A DNA stretch of 64,000 nt from positions 310,001 to 374,000 of the forward strand of contig NZ_JAEPRQ010000002.1 of the NCBI RefSeq assembly GCF_016629665.1, read 5' to 3'. The stretch is from Paracoccus caeni. Lineage in GTDB: Bacteria; Pseudomonadota; Alphaproteobacteria; Rhodobacterales; Rhodobacteraceae. Under the pieces are notes generated by a model. That model was not told where the DNA came from, did no database searches, and saw nothing but the letters and a program-made list of their open reading frames with translations. Shown here one piece after another: positions 45,591 to 56,000 of this stretch (the stretch's first letter is position 1; each line of letters opens with the position of its first letter). The translations under genes were made by a program, and so were the position numbers.

Positions 45591-46924
45591 CCCGAGGCCT
45601 CGCCCATCGCGACCTGCCGTCCGCGTCCGTTCCATCGCCACGCCATCGCCACCGATTTCGCCAGTTCCTCGGCGATGAAGGCATACCAGACGCCCTCGAT
45701 GCCAAGCCCTGCCTTGATGCAGAGCAGCCATGCCAGCGGCAGGCCCAGCCCCCAGGTCAGTGCCTGACTGACCATAACCGGCCGGCGCACATCCTCGACC
45801 GCGCGCAGGGCGTGAAACAGGACCATGTTCACCGCGAAACAGGGTTGCAGGAAGATCGTCAGCCATAGCAATCGCCGCGACAGATCATGCACCGCCGGAT
45901 CGGCCGAGAACAGCCCGATGAACGGCCCCGAGGCCAGCCAGATCACCGCCGCACAGCCAGCCGACAGAACCGAGGCGATTGCCGCCGCGCGCCATGCCTG
46001 ATGCCATGCATCCCGCGTCTCGCCCCGGCCCATCCGGTAACCGATCAGCACCTCGCTGCCCTGCACGATGGCCATGATCACCAGCGTCAGAAAGGCCATG
46101 GCGATCATCACATAGGCCCGCGCCAGAACCGGCACCTCGCCCTGCGTGGCGATCACGCCCAAAAGGATCATCTGATAAAAGCCATAGGCGATGAAATCCG
46201 AAACGCTGGGCAGGGCGATCCCGGCCAGCCGGATTACCTCACGCCCCTGCCCGGCCAGTCGCCGCGGATCGAGGCTCGCGCCCAGCAACCGCATCACCAC
46301 CAGCGCCAGCACTCCGGCCACACCGATCCGCAACGCCAGATTGGCCAGCCCCGCCCCGGTCGCCCCAAGCGCGGGCAGCAGCCCCGGCCCAAGCACCAGC
46401 AGCCATTCCAGCGCAAGGTAAAAGACCGCGCCCGCCACGCCCAACACCATCACCGTGCGGCTGTGACCAAAGCCGCGCAGACAGGCAACAGCGGCGTTCC
46501 CGAAGCACAGAAACGCCATCGCCGCCCCCGCGAGATGCAGATAGGCGACTGCATCGGCGCGCAGCCCCTCGGTCAAATCCATCAGGCTCAGCACCAGCGG
46601 CCCGGCCACGGCCAGCATCACACCAAGCGCCACCCCGATCAGCGCATTGGCGGTGCAGGCGATGCTGGCGGTCTGTCGCGCGGCATCGACCTCGCCCCGG
46701 CCAAGCTGGCGGGCGATGGTCACGACGGCACCGATGCCGATCACCGTCGAAAGCTCGACCGCGATCCGCAGCACCTGCCCGGCGACGCTCAGCGCGGCGG
46801 CGGTTTGCGGGGAATGGGCGCTCCAGATCATCATGTCGATGATCATCACCCCGAACATCACCAGCGATTGCAGGAACAGCGGATAGCTGAGTTGAAATAG
46901 AGACTTGCCGGGAAGCGCGGTCAT
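45587..46924 (-). CDS. MATE family efflux transporter, probable siderophore exporter
   Basis: A 445-residue membrane protein with twelve helices in two MATE repeats (FQLSYPLFLQSLVMFGVMIIDMMIW at the start; IALPSVSDFIAYGFYQMILLG opening the second half). MATE pumps export organic molecules with Na+ or H+. Its 4-base overlaps with the NRPS gene upstream and the PPTase gene downstream imply co-translation with the assembly line, making export of its product the simplest role. Function is inferred from context. Confidence 0.87.
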   Translation of the reverse strand: MTALPGKSLFQLSYPLFLQSLVMFGVMIIDMMIWSAHSPQTAAALSVAGQVLRIAVELSTVIGIGAVVTIARQLGRGEVDAARQTASIACTANALIGVALGVMLAVAGPLVLSLMDLTEGLRADAVAYLHLAGAAMAFLCFGNAAVACLRGFGHSRTVMVLGVAGAVFYLALEWLLVLGPGLLPALGATGAGLANLALRIGVAGVLALVVMRLLGASLDPRRLAGQGREVIRLAGIALPSVSDFIAYGFYQMILLGVIATQGEVPVLARAYVMIAMAFLTLVIMAIVQGSEVLIGYRMGRGETRDAWHQAWRAAAIASVLSAGCAAVIWLASGPFIGLFSADPAVHDLSRRLLWLTIFLQPCFAVNMVLFHALRAVEDVRRPVMVSQALTWGLGLPLAWLLCIKAGLGIEGVWYAFIAEELAKSVAMAWRWNGRGRQVAMGEASG

Positions 46925-49900
46925 TCGTCGCCGAAGCTGACCAGATCGGCGATGGCATCCAGATCGATATCGAGTTCCGGCAGCACCGTCGTTCCGGTCG
47001 CCTGTAACGGCTGCGCAACGGTGGCCAGTTCCGCAATCGTCTGATGCCGGAACAGATCGCGCGGCTGGATCGCCAGCCCCGCTTCGGCCGCCCGCGCCGC
47101 CACCTGCACCGCCATCACGGAATCGCCGCCAAGATCGAAGAAGCTGTCCGCCCTGCTCGGCTCGGTTCCCAGAACCCCGGCCCAGATCAGCGCCAGCGCC
47201 TGCTCGGTCTCGCCACGCGCGGGCTCATGCGGCGGGCGCTGGCCGGTGTTGACCGGCGCGGCCTGCAACCGGATCGGCTCGGGCATAGGCGTCGCTGCCT
47301 CAAAAGCGCCGGTGGTAGTCAGCCGGAACGGCAGGCCGGTATGGAACAGGCAGCTTTCCGAAACCTCGAAGCGGCGCGGATCGACATGCGGATTGGGCAG
47401 GAAGGCCACCGCCGTCCGGGCGGGATCGCCCGGATAACCGCGCGACAGCCCCGCGCCGCCAAGCGCCAGCCAGCCGGTCGCACCGGGCGGCATCAACTCT
47501 CCCTCTCGCCCCAGAACCAGCGCTCGCACGCCGGGGGCGGGACGCAATCCATCCGGGCCGGACACCAGCGCAACCGGCAGTTCCGGCACTCCCTGCACCG
47601 CAGCATCACTACCAATCACGCCGGGTTCACCCGATGGCGCATCGCCACTGGCCAGAGCTGGCAAAATGAGCGACCGCTCACTTTCCCGCAAAAGCGGCAG
47701 ATCGCTTGGCCGCGCCTCGGCGGTATCGGCAAGATGGCTCAGGAAATGCACCAGCCGCGCGGACAGCCGTGCCGCCATGTCCTCGCTGAAAAGATCGGCG
47801 GCGAGGTCCAGATGACCTGCCAGACCCTCACCATTCCGCGCCAGTTCCAGCGACAGATCGAACCGCGCGCGCCCGGTTTGCGCGGGCATCGCCTGCCAGT
47901 CGAGATCGGGACCAAGATCGCCCGAACGCGCCAGCTCGGGCATCGAAAACATGGTCTGGACCAGCGGCGCATGCGCCTCGCTGCGCGGCGGGGACATCGC
48001 CTCGATCACCTGCTCGAAGGGCAGATCCTGATGGGCATGGGCGGCCAGAACCGCCTCGCGCAAGCGGGCGATGATGGTGGTGAAATCCGCGGCATCGGCC
48101 AGATCGGCGCGGATCGCCAGCGTATTGACGAAAAGGCCGACGAGGTTCTGAAACTCGGGCAGGCGGCGGTTGCTGACCGGGGTGCCGACCAGCAAATCGT
48201 CGCGCCCGGAATGGCGGGACAGAAACACCGCCCACGCGGCCAGAAGGCAGATGAACAGGCTCGCGCCGTTCTGCCGGGCAAGGCGGTCCAGCGCCTGCGT
48301 GGTTCCAGCATCAAGGCTCAGATCGACGCGCCGCGCTTTGCCGTCGCGCTGCGCCGGACGCGGCAGATCGGAGGGCAGGTCCGTCACCGCGGGGGCATTC
48401 TCCAGCACGCCTTTCCAGAACTCGCGTTGCGACTGAAGCGGCAGGACGCGCTGCCATGCCGCGAAGTCGCCATATTGTGCGACCGGCTCTGCCAAGGCCT
48501 CGCCCAGATAGGCCGCACGCAGATCTTGCAGCATGACGCCGAAGGACCACTCGTCGGCAAGGATATGGTGGAAGGTCAGCAGCAGAACATGTTCCTCAGC
48601 CCCTACCCGCACCAGCCGGGCACGCCACGGCGCGGCCTCTTCCAGTGCAAACCGGGCGGTCGCTTCGGTTTCACGCAAAGCCGCCAATGCAGGCTCACGT
48701 TCCGCCACCGGCAGCGCCGAGAGATCGGTTTCGGGCAAATCGACCGCTGTATCGGGCAGCACGTCCACCCGCGCGATCCCCTGATCCGAGGGGAAGCGCC
48801 AGCGCAGGACCGAATGGCGGCGGGCCAGATCGCTCAGCGCGCGACGCAGCGCGTCGGGGTCAAGCCGTCCGGTCAGGCGCAATGCCAGCGGCAGGTGATA
48901 ATCGGCGGAATCGGGCGCAAGGCGCGACAGCAGCCATTGCCGGTGCTGCGCCGCCGACAGTGTCGGGGCGGCACCTGTAATGATACCGGGCAGGACCGGG
49001 CTGCCAGCCCGCTCGGCGATACGGGCGCAAAAACGGGCAAGGACCGGCGCCTCGAACAGATCGCGCAAGGACAGGTCCACACCCAGATGGCGGCGCACTT
49101 CGCCGATCACTCGCATCGCCAGAAGCGACTGTCCGCCAAGCGCGAAGAAATCATCCTGAGGCCCGACATGCGGGACATCCAGCACCTCGGCCCAGATAGC
49201 TGCCACCACCTCGTCCCGCTGCGAGCCTGCGGGCGCGGCGACACGGGGTCCGGCATCCGGTAAAGGCAGCGCCTTGCGGTCGATCTTGCCGTTCGGGGTC
49301 AGCGGAAAGGCGGGCAGCGTCACCCATGCCGAAGGGATCATATAGGCGGGCAGAACCTGCGCCAGATGCGCCCGCATCTCAGCCGGGGTCGGAGCCTCGG
49401 CCACCGGGCGCAGATAGCCGATCAGCTTCGCGGCGCCACCCTCGCCCCGGACCATCGCCACCGCCTGACCGATGGCAGGATGGGTCTCGATCTGGCGCTC
49501 GATCTCGCCCAGTTCGATCCGGTAGCCGCGCAGCTTCACCTGATCGTCGAAGCGGCCAAGGAAATCCAGCGTGCCATCGGCATTCAGCCGCATGCGGTCG
49601 CCGGTGCGGTAATGGCGCGCGCCGTCGCGGGTGACGAAGCGGTCGGCGGTCAGGTCGTCGCGGCCCAGATAGCCGGGCGACAGACCCGCGCCGCCGATCC
49701 ACAATTCACCCGACACGCCAAGCGGCTGCAGCCGCCCCGTCGCATCGCGCAGGCTAAGCGTGGTGCAGGCAATCGGACCGCCGACGGGAACCTTCGCGCC
49801 CCGCAGATGCTGCGGCCCGACAAGCAACGCCGCCGACCAAATCGTCGTCTCGGTCGGCCCGTAGAGGTTCCATAGCGTGCCGCCCAGCCGCATCAGATCG

Positions 49901-52077
49901 GTGGCCAGCGCTGAATCCAGCGCCTCGCCGCCCGAGATCATCTTCAACCCCGGCCTGCCCTGCCAGCCGCTGTCGCGCAGCACCCGCCAGCCGGCGGGGG
50001 TGGCCTGCATGACACTGATCCGGTGATGCTCGATCATCCTCGCCAGCGCGGCACCATCCAGCGCCGCACCCGCCTCGGCCAGAACCACGGTGCCGCCGGT
50101 GATCAACGGGCCGAACAGCTCCAGCCCGGCGATGTCGAAGGCAATGGTGGTCAGGGCCAGCAGCCGGTCATCCGCGCCGATACCCGGCTGATCCCGCATC
50201 GAGCCAAGAAAATTCGCCAGCGCGCCGTGGCTGATCGGCACGCCCTTGGGTTTGCCGGTGCTGCCGCTTGTATAGAGGATATAGGCCAGATCCTCGGCAT
50301 CGGCGGCGTCACGCAACGCCCCTTGTCCCCGGCAATCGGCAACCATCAGCACGCCCATATCCTCGGCCGATCCAAGCGCCGCCGCGCCAACCGGATCGGC
50401 CAGCGCCAGCACCGCCTGCGCGTCTTCGAGGATGAAGGCGACACGCTCGGCCGGATAGGCGGGGTCAAGCGGCAGATAGGCCGCGCCGCAGCGCCAGATG
50501 GCGATCAGGCTGGCCAGAAGATCGGGGGTGCGGTCCTGACAGACGGCGACGATATCGCCGTGACCGATGCCAAGCTCGGTCAGGCTGGCGGCGATCTGAC
50601 CGGCCCGCGCCATCAGTTCGGCATAGGTCAGCTGGTCAGCAGCCGTTTCCAGCGCGACCCGGTCCGGCTGCGCCTTTGCCATCGCCAGAAGCTGCGCCAG
50701 CGTGGTCGGTTGCACCGGCAGGTCCACGCCCTGACCGATCCGCGCCAGATGGTCCAGTTCCGGCGCGGTCAGCAGCTCGATCCCGGCCAGCGTCTCCGGT
50801 GTCAGGATGAAGCCCTGCAGCACCTGCATCAGATGCCCCGCGAGACGCGGCAACGCCTCAGCCGGGATACGGGTGCAATCGCCGGCCAGGCTCAGGATGA
50901 TGTCCTCGCCGGGCAGCACCTTGGCAACCAGCGGGAAATCGGTCCGCTCATGCACGCCGGTTCCGTGTAGCCGCAGGGCCGAGCCGCCACGGCTGACCGC
51001 CGTTTCGATGCTTTCGGGATAGGTCTCGACAATCAGCAGGCTGTCGAAAAGCGGGGTCGAGGCAGGCAGACCGCTGGCCGCGCGGATCGCGGACAGGCCG
51101 ATATGGCCATGCGCCTCGCGCTCGGGGTGGCCGCTCTGGATCGTTCGCAGCCAGTCAAGCGGCGCGTCCTGATCGGTGACCGTTACGCGCAGCGGCACGG
51201 TTTGCAGGAACAGCCCGGCCATCTCTTCGACGCCCGGCAGATCGGCGGGGCGACCCGCCAGAACCGTGCCGAATGTCACATCCCCCGTCCCCGCATAGCG
51301 CGACATCACCAGCGCCCATGCCCCCTGCATCAGCGTCGCCAGCGTCAGCCGCTCTCGCCGCGCCAAGGCCTGAAGCGCGGTGCTAAGATCGCCGCCAAGG
51401 GTCACGCGGTGTTCGGTCAGGTCGGTCTCGCCCGTCTCGGCCCGGTCGATTCCAAGGGGCGTCGGACCTTCGATCCCGGTAAGGGTGCGGGTCCAGTAAT
51501 CGCCTGCCGCCGTTTTGTCCTGACGGTCCAGCCATGTCACATAATCGCCAAAGGACGGCGCGGGCGGCTGTTGGGCACCGCCGCCGTAAAGCCGCATCAC
51601 CTCGGCCACCAACAGCGCGCCGCACCAGCCGTCGAGCAGCAGGTGATGGAAGCTCCAGACGAAGACATGGCGATCCTCGGCCAGCCGGATCAGCGCGAAA
51701 CGCATCAGCGGAAGGGCGTCCATATCGAAACCGCGCGCACGGTCGCCTTGCAGCCATTCGGCAAGGCGCGCATCCTGTTCGTTGGCCGCCAGTGCCGCCC
51801 AATCCTCGGCCTGCCATTCGGGGCGGGCATCGCGATGGATGGCGAAGGCCGGGCGGTCCAGATCGTCCCAATGGCAGCGGGCGCGCAGGATATCATGGCG
51901 CGCGATGACCGCCTGCCATGCCGCGCGGAAGGCATCGGCGTCCAGCGCACCGTCCAGCCTGCCCCAGTATTGCTGAAAATACGCCCCGTTTTCGGGTGCA
52001 TAGAGCGACTGGAACAGCATCCCGGCCTGCGAGGGCGTCATCTCGAACAGCTCGAGGATATCGTTTGCCGTATTCAT
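46921..52077 (-). CDS. NRPS: C-A-PCP-C-(relic A)-PCP
   Basis: A 1718-residue peptide synthetase. Condensation domain 1 spans about 10-430 (HHLLLDGW at 144-151). Adenylation domain 1 spans about 455-940 (YTSGSTGKPKG at 602, NGKIDR at 929). PCP1 carries LGGQSLL (Ser about 983). Condensation domain 2 spans about 1035-1460 (HHILADEW, DE instead of DG). A relic adenylation segment of about 170 residues and PCP2 (FFDLGGDSVMA, Ser about 1653) follow, then an acidic tail. The A1 pocket reads D-I-L-Q-I-G-L-I-W-K, like glycine codes. No epimerisation, thioesterase or reductase domain. It starts 13 bases after the upstream NRPS stop. Confidence 0.93.
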   Translation of the reverse strand: MNTANDILELFEMTPSQAGMLFQSLYAPENGAYFQQYWGRLDGALDADAFRAAWQAVIARHDILRARCHWDDLDRPAFAIHRDARPEWQAEDWAALAANEQDARLAEWLQGDRARGFDMDALPLMRFALIRLAEDRHVFVWSFHHLLLDGWCGALLVAEVMRLYGGGAQQPPAPSFGDYVTWLDRQDKTAAGDYWTRTLTGIEGPTPLGIDRAETGETDLTEHRVTLGGDLSTALQALARRERLTLATLMQGAWALVMSRYAGTGDVTFGTVLAGRPADLPGVEEMAGLFLQTVPLRVTVTDQDAPLDWLRTIQSGHPEREAHGHIGLSAIRAASGLPASTPLFDSLLIVETYPESIETAVSRGGSALRLHGTGVHERTDFPLVAKVLPGEDIILSLAGDCTRIPAEALPRLAGHLMQVLQGFILTPETLAGIELLTAPELDHLARIGQGVDLPVQPTTLAQLLAMAKAQPDRVALETAADQLTYAELMARAGQIAASLTELGIGHGDIVAVCQDRTPDLLASLIAIWRCGAAYLPLDPAYPAERVAFILEDAQAVLALADPVGAAALGSAEDMGVLMVADCRGQGALRDAADAEDLAYILYTSGSTGKPKGVPISHGALANFLGSMRDQPGIGADDRLLALTTIAFDIAGLELFGPLITGGTVVLAEAGAALDGAALARMIEHHRISVMQATPAGWRVLRDSGWQGRPGLKMISGGEALDSALATDLMRLGGTLWNLYGPTETTIWSAALLVGPQHLRGAKVPVGGPIACTTLSLRDATGRLQPLGVSGELWIGGAGLSPGYLGRDDLTADRFVTRDGARHYRTGDRMRLNADGTLDFLGRFDDQVKLRGYRIELGEIERQIETHPAIGQAVAMVRGEGGAAKLIGYLRPVAEAPTPAEMRAHLAQVLPAYMIPSAWVTLPAFPLTPNGKIDRKALPLPDAGPRVAAPAGSQRDEVVAAIWAEVLDVPHVGPQDDFFALGGQSLLAMRVIGEVRRHLGVDLSLRDLFEAPVLARFCARIAERAGSPVLPGIITGAAPTLSAAQHRQWLLSRLAPDSADYHLPLALRLTGRLDPDALRRALSDLARRHSVLRWRFPSDQGIARVDVLPDTAVDLPETDLSALPVAEREPALAALRETEATARFALEEAAPWRARLVRVGAEEHVLLLTFHHILADEWSFGVMLQDLRAAYLGEALAEPVAQYGDFAAWQRVLPLQSQREFWKGVLENAPAVTDLPSDLPRPAQRDGKARRVDLSLDAGTTQALDRLARQNGASLFICLLAAWAVFLSRHSGRDDLLVGTPVSNRRLPEFQNLVGLFVNTLAIRADLADAADFTTIIARLREAVLAAHAHQDLPFEQVIEAMSPPRSEAHAPLVQTMFSMPELARSGDLGPDLDWQAMPAQTGRARFDLSLELARNGEGLAGHLDLAADLFSEDMAARLSARLVHFLSHLADTAEARPSDLPLLRESERSLILPALASGDAPSGEPGVIGSDAAVQGVPELPVALVSGPDGLRPAPGVRALVLGREGELMPPGATGWLALGGAGLSRGYPGDPARTAVAFLPNPHVDPRRFEVSESCLFHTGLPFRLTTTGAFEAATPMPEPIRLQAAPVNTGQRPPHEPARGETEQALALIWAGVLGTEPSRADSFFDLGGDSVMAVQVAARAAEAGLAIQPRDLFRHQTIAELATVAQPLQATGTTVLPELDIDLDAIADLVSFGDE
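47158..47685 (-). other. Relic adenylation domain inside the NRPS
   Basis: Residues about 1465-1640 sit where a ~500-residue adenylation domain is expected between condensation domain 2 and PCP2. The ATP-binding TSGSTGxPKG, the YGPTE motif and the NGK lysine are all absent. What remains resembles the A7-A8 surroundings: GATGWLALGGAGLSRGYPGD, RTAVAFLPNPHVDP and FHTGLPFRLTTTGAFE. The reading frame is intact, so the remnant is retained in an expressed protein. Confidence 0.8.
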
Positions 52078-52090
52078 GCTGATGCCCCGT

Positions 52091-53056
52091 TCATCCTCTG
52101 GCTTCGGTCAGTTTCGCGCGCAATCGGTCAAGTTTGCCCGACGCCGCTGCGGCAATCGGTGCGGTCAGTTCGCTGATCATCCGCCCGGCAAGTCGCTGGA
52201 CCGTGGCGGCGCGGAAGCTCTGCGCATCCGAGCGGAAGGTAAGACGCAGGCCGTCGCCCTCTGGCTGAATTTCGACACTCAGCGCCGGGCGGGTGGGCAG
52301 GTCTGGCGGCGGCTGGTCCCACGACAGCAGAGCCACGCCATCGGGCAGCAAGAGCGGATCACAGCCGCGCGGATCGCAAGCGGCCTCGGCCTCGGCGATC
52401 TGGCGCAGCGAGGCGGCGGCATCTTGGGCAGGCTGGCCGAGATGCAGCGGCAGGGCGCGGGTGAAATGGCCGAGCGCATCGGCGGGCGCATCCTCGATCA
52501 AGGCGAGGGTGAACCCGCTGGTAGCCCAAGGCGACAGCGCCCGTGCCAAAGCCGCCGCTGCAAGACGCGAAGGCGCGGCGTTGGCGGCCTGCGCATTCGC
52601 GCGAAGGCGGCGAAGATCGGCGGGGCCAAGATGCAGCGCGATCTCGGTCGGCGCATCGGGGACGTCGACTGTGAGCGGCAGAAATTCCGGCTGCGGGAAG
52701 GTGGTTTTCTGGTCGAGCCAGTCAGCATAGCTGGCTTTGGGTTGGATTGGACTGTCAGGCGCTGATCCGGCGATCAATTCGGCAAGCCGTGCCAGAGACG
52801 GCCTGTCCAGCAGCAGCGGATGTGCGGTCAGCGTCAATTCGCCCGCGTCGATCCGCGCCTGCCATAGCCGTGTTTCGCCGTCGCTTTGCCATCCGTCCGG
52901 CGTCAGGTTGTAGCGGAGAACGGGGTGCATGCGTTCAAGCTGCGCAATGATATTTGGCAAATCGCCGTCCGCTGCTTGAAGCGGCAGCGTCAGGCTGCGC
53001 CATTCCTGCGCGCTGTCCTGCGTTGCCCACTGCCACGGGCTGAGCGGCAAGACTCG
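52091..53056 (-). other. Degenerate condensation/epimerisation-like C-terminal domain
   Basis: Residues about 1050-1370 open with VLPLSPWQWATQD, like the PLSPxQ start of condensation-superfamily domains, but the active motif reads AHPLLLDRPS. The second, catalytic His is Pro and the Gly is Arg. Length is about 100 residues short of a normal domain. It may serve as a docking or recruitment platform instead of a catalyst. Confidence 0.75.
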
Positions 53057-56000
53057 CGCCGCCGCTCTCTGGCCGGCGACGGCGGCTTGTGTCGCGATGG
53101 TCTGATGCTCGAACATCTGCGCCGGGGTCAGCGTCAGGCCCTTGCCACGCGCCCGCGATGCGATCTGCATGGCGCTGACCGAGGCTCCGCCGATGGCGAA
53201 GAAATTGTCCTCGACGCCGATATCGTCGCGGCCCAGCACCTCGGACCAGATCGCCAGCAGTTCGCGTTCGGCATCTGTCTCGGGCGCGCGCGAGGTCAGA
53301 ACCGGCGCATCCGGGCGCGGCAGGCGGGCGCGGTCGATCTTGCCATTGGCGTTCAGCGGGAAAGCGTCCAGCATCACGAAAACGGCGGGGATCATATAGG
53401 CCGGAACAGTCGAGGCCAGCGTGGCGCGCAGTTGTTCGGGCGTGGGCGCGGCAGCCTCGGCGCGGCAATAGGCGATCAGGCGACCGGCATCGGCGATGAT
53501 CAGCGCCTCGGCAATGGCGGGATCGGCGCGCAGGGCGGCTTCGATTTCGCCCGGTTCGATCCGGTAGCCGTTCAGCTTGATCTGGTGGTCCAGACGGCCA
53601 AGGAAACTCAGCGCGCCATCAGCCTCAATCCGCACACGGTCGCCGGTCAGATAAAGCCGCTGGCCGTCGCGGGTGACGAACCGATCCGCCGTCAGATCGG
53701 GACGCTGCCAATAGCCGGGCGACAGGCCCGCGCCGCTGATGGCAAGCTCGCCCGGAAGCCCGGCGGGAAGCGGTGCGCCATAGCGGTCCACGACCAACAG
53801 GGCGGTATTCCTGACCGGCCCACCGATCAGCGCCTGCGGGCCGCTGAGGTCGTCCTGTGACAGACGGCGGGCGGCGGACCAGATCGTCGTTTCCGTCGGG
53901 CCATACATATTCCACAGCGCGCCGGTCCGGTTCAGCAAGGCGCGGCCAAGATCAGAGGGAAGCGCCTCGCCCCCGGTCAGGGCGGTCAGCGTCGGGTTCC
54001 CCTGCCAGCCGCTGTCGATCAGCAGCCGCCACGTCGCCGGGGTGGCCTGCAGATGCGTGACGGCGTGGCGGTTCAGCGCATCGGCGAGGGCCTCGGGCGC
54101 GGCGGCGGTCTGGTCGTCGGCAAGGATCAGGGTGCCACCGACCGCAAGCGGCAGAAAGATCTCCAGCGCGGCAATGTCAAAGGCGATGGTGGTCAGCGCC
54201 AGCAGACGATCACCCTGCCCCATGCCCGGCAGATCGGCCATCGAAGCGATCAGGTTCGACAGGGCGGCATGGCTGACCGGCACGCCCTTCGGTCGCCCGG
54301 TGCTGCCGCTGGTGAAGATGACATAGGCGATACGGTCGGGATCGGCGGCGGGCAGATCGGCCTCGGGCGCGCCGTCCAGATCGGCGGGGTCGAGGACCGG
54401 GCAATTGGCCTGCATCTCGCGCGCCAGCATCAGCCCCGCCCCGGCATCGGACAGGATCGCATCCCGACGCTGCGCCGGATGGGCGGGGTCCAGCGGGACA
54501 TAGGCGATGCCCGCCTTCAGCGCCGCAAGCAGCGCCACGACCATCTCTGCCCCGCGCGGCAAACAGATCGCCAGCGGCGCACCACCCGCCAGTTCAGGCC
54601 GCGCGCACAGGCGGCGGGCAAGGGCGCTGGCGCGGTTCAGAAGTTCCGCCCCCGATATGGCCTCACCCGTCGCCGCGATGATCAGTGAGGAACGCTCTGC
54701 GGCGGCATCGATCATCGCCAGCAAGTCAGGGATCGGCGCCGACGGACCCTGTAGCACCACAGGATCGGCCACATAATCAAGCGTCTCGATGGGCGCATCG
54801 GGACGGTCCAGCGCCAATGTCAGCAGCCGGCCAAACTGGCCGATCATATCGCGGATACGCGCCTCTTCGAAAAGCTCGCGGCGATATTCGGCGATGATCG
54901 ACAGGCCGGTATCGCGCTGCATCATGTGCCAGCTCAGATCGAACTTGGCATCAGGCAGCGGGATCACCTCTTGCCGGACGGTCAGGCGCGGATCGCCCAG
55001 ATCAAGCCGGTCGGCATTCTGCGCGCCATAGCCGGACTGCACCTGAAACAGCACCTGAAACAGCGGGTTGCGACCCACCTGCCGCTCGGCCCCGACCGCC
55101 TCGACCACGCGGGCGAAGGGCAGATCCTGATGGTCGAAAGCGCGGACAAAGCCCTGCCGGGTCTGCTCCAGCAAGTCGCGGAAACTGGTCCCGGCAACGG
55201 GTCGGCCACGCAGGACCAGCGTGTTCAGAAACAGCCCGATCAGCGCGCCGGATTCCGGTGTCGCGCGCCCCGCGACCGGCGTGCCCACGGCCACATCATC
55301 GGCCCCGGTCAGACGATGCTGAAGAAGCTGAAACACCGCCAGCAACAGCACGAAGGGCGTCACGCCCAGCCGCGCGGCCTCGGCCACGACGCGCTGCGAC
55401 AAGACCGGGTCAAGATCGGTCAGAACCGTCCCGGCCCCCTCGCCCGCCCGGGCCGAGCCGGGCAGTTCCAGCGGCTCAATCCCCGCCAGTTCGCCGCGCC
55501 AGAAATCCTCCTGCCGGACGGCCTCGGACGAGGTCAGCCAGTGCTGCTGTTCCAGCACGAGATCGCCAAACTGACGCGGCAAGTTCGGCAGATCGGGCCG
55601 CACACCCGCGACAAAGGCCCGGTAGATTTCGGCCAGCTCACGCAGGAACACACCGCGCGACCAGCCGTCGGCGATGATATGATGGAAGGACAGCAACAGC
55701 CGGTGCCGGTCGGGTGCGAACCGCAGCAGAGTGGCGCGAAACAGCGGTGCTTCGGCCAGATCGAAAGGCCGGGCGGCGAAGCTGCGTTCGGCCTTGGCGG
55801 CGTCGGTATCGCTGGCGACATCAAGCCGTGTCAGGGTGATAGCGACCTCGCGGATGTCCTGCCATGGCTGACCATCCTCGGACGGAAAGGCGGTGCGCAA
55901 CGGCTCGTGCCGGGCAACCAGATGCGCCAGCGCACGCGACAACGCCTCCGGGTCCAGCGGCCCGTCTATCCCCCAAGCAAAAGCAATCGCGAACGCGGCG

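Noticed and set aside
47044..49263. 739-residue plus-strand frame inside the NRPS gene
   Set aside because: It lies fully antisense to recognisable condensation and carrier domains and shows no domain of its own.
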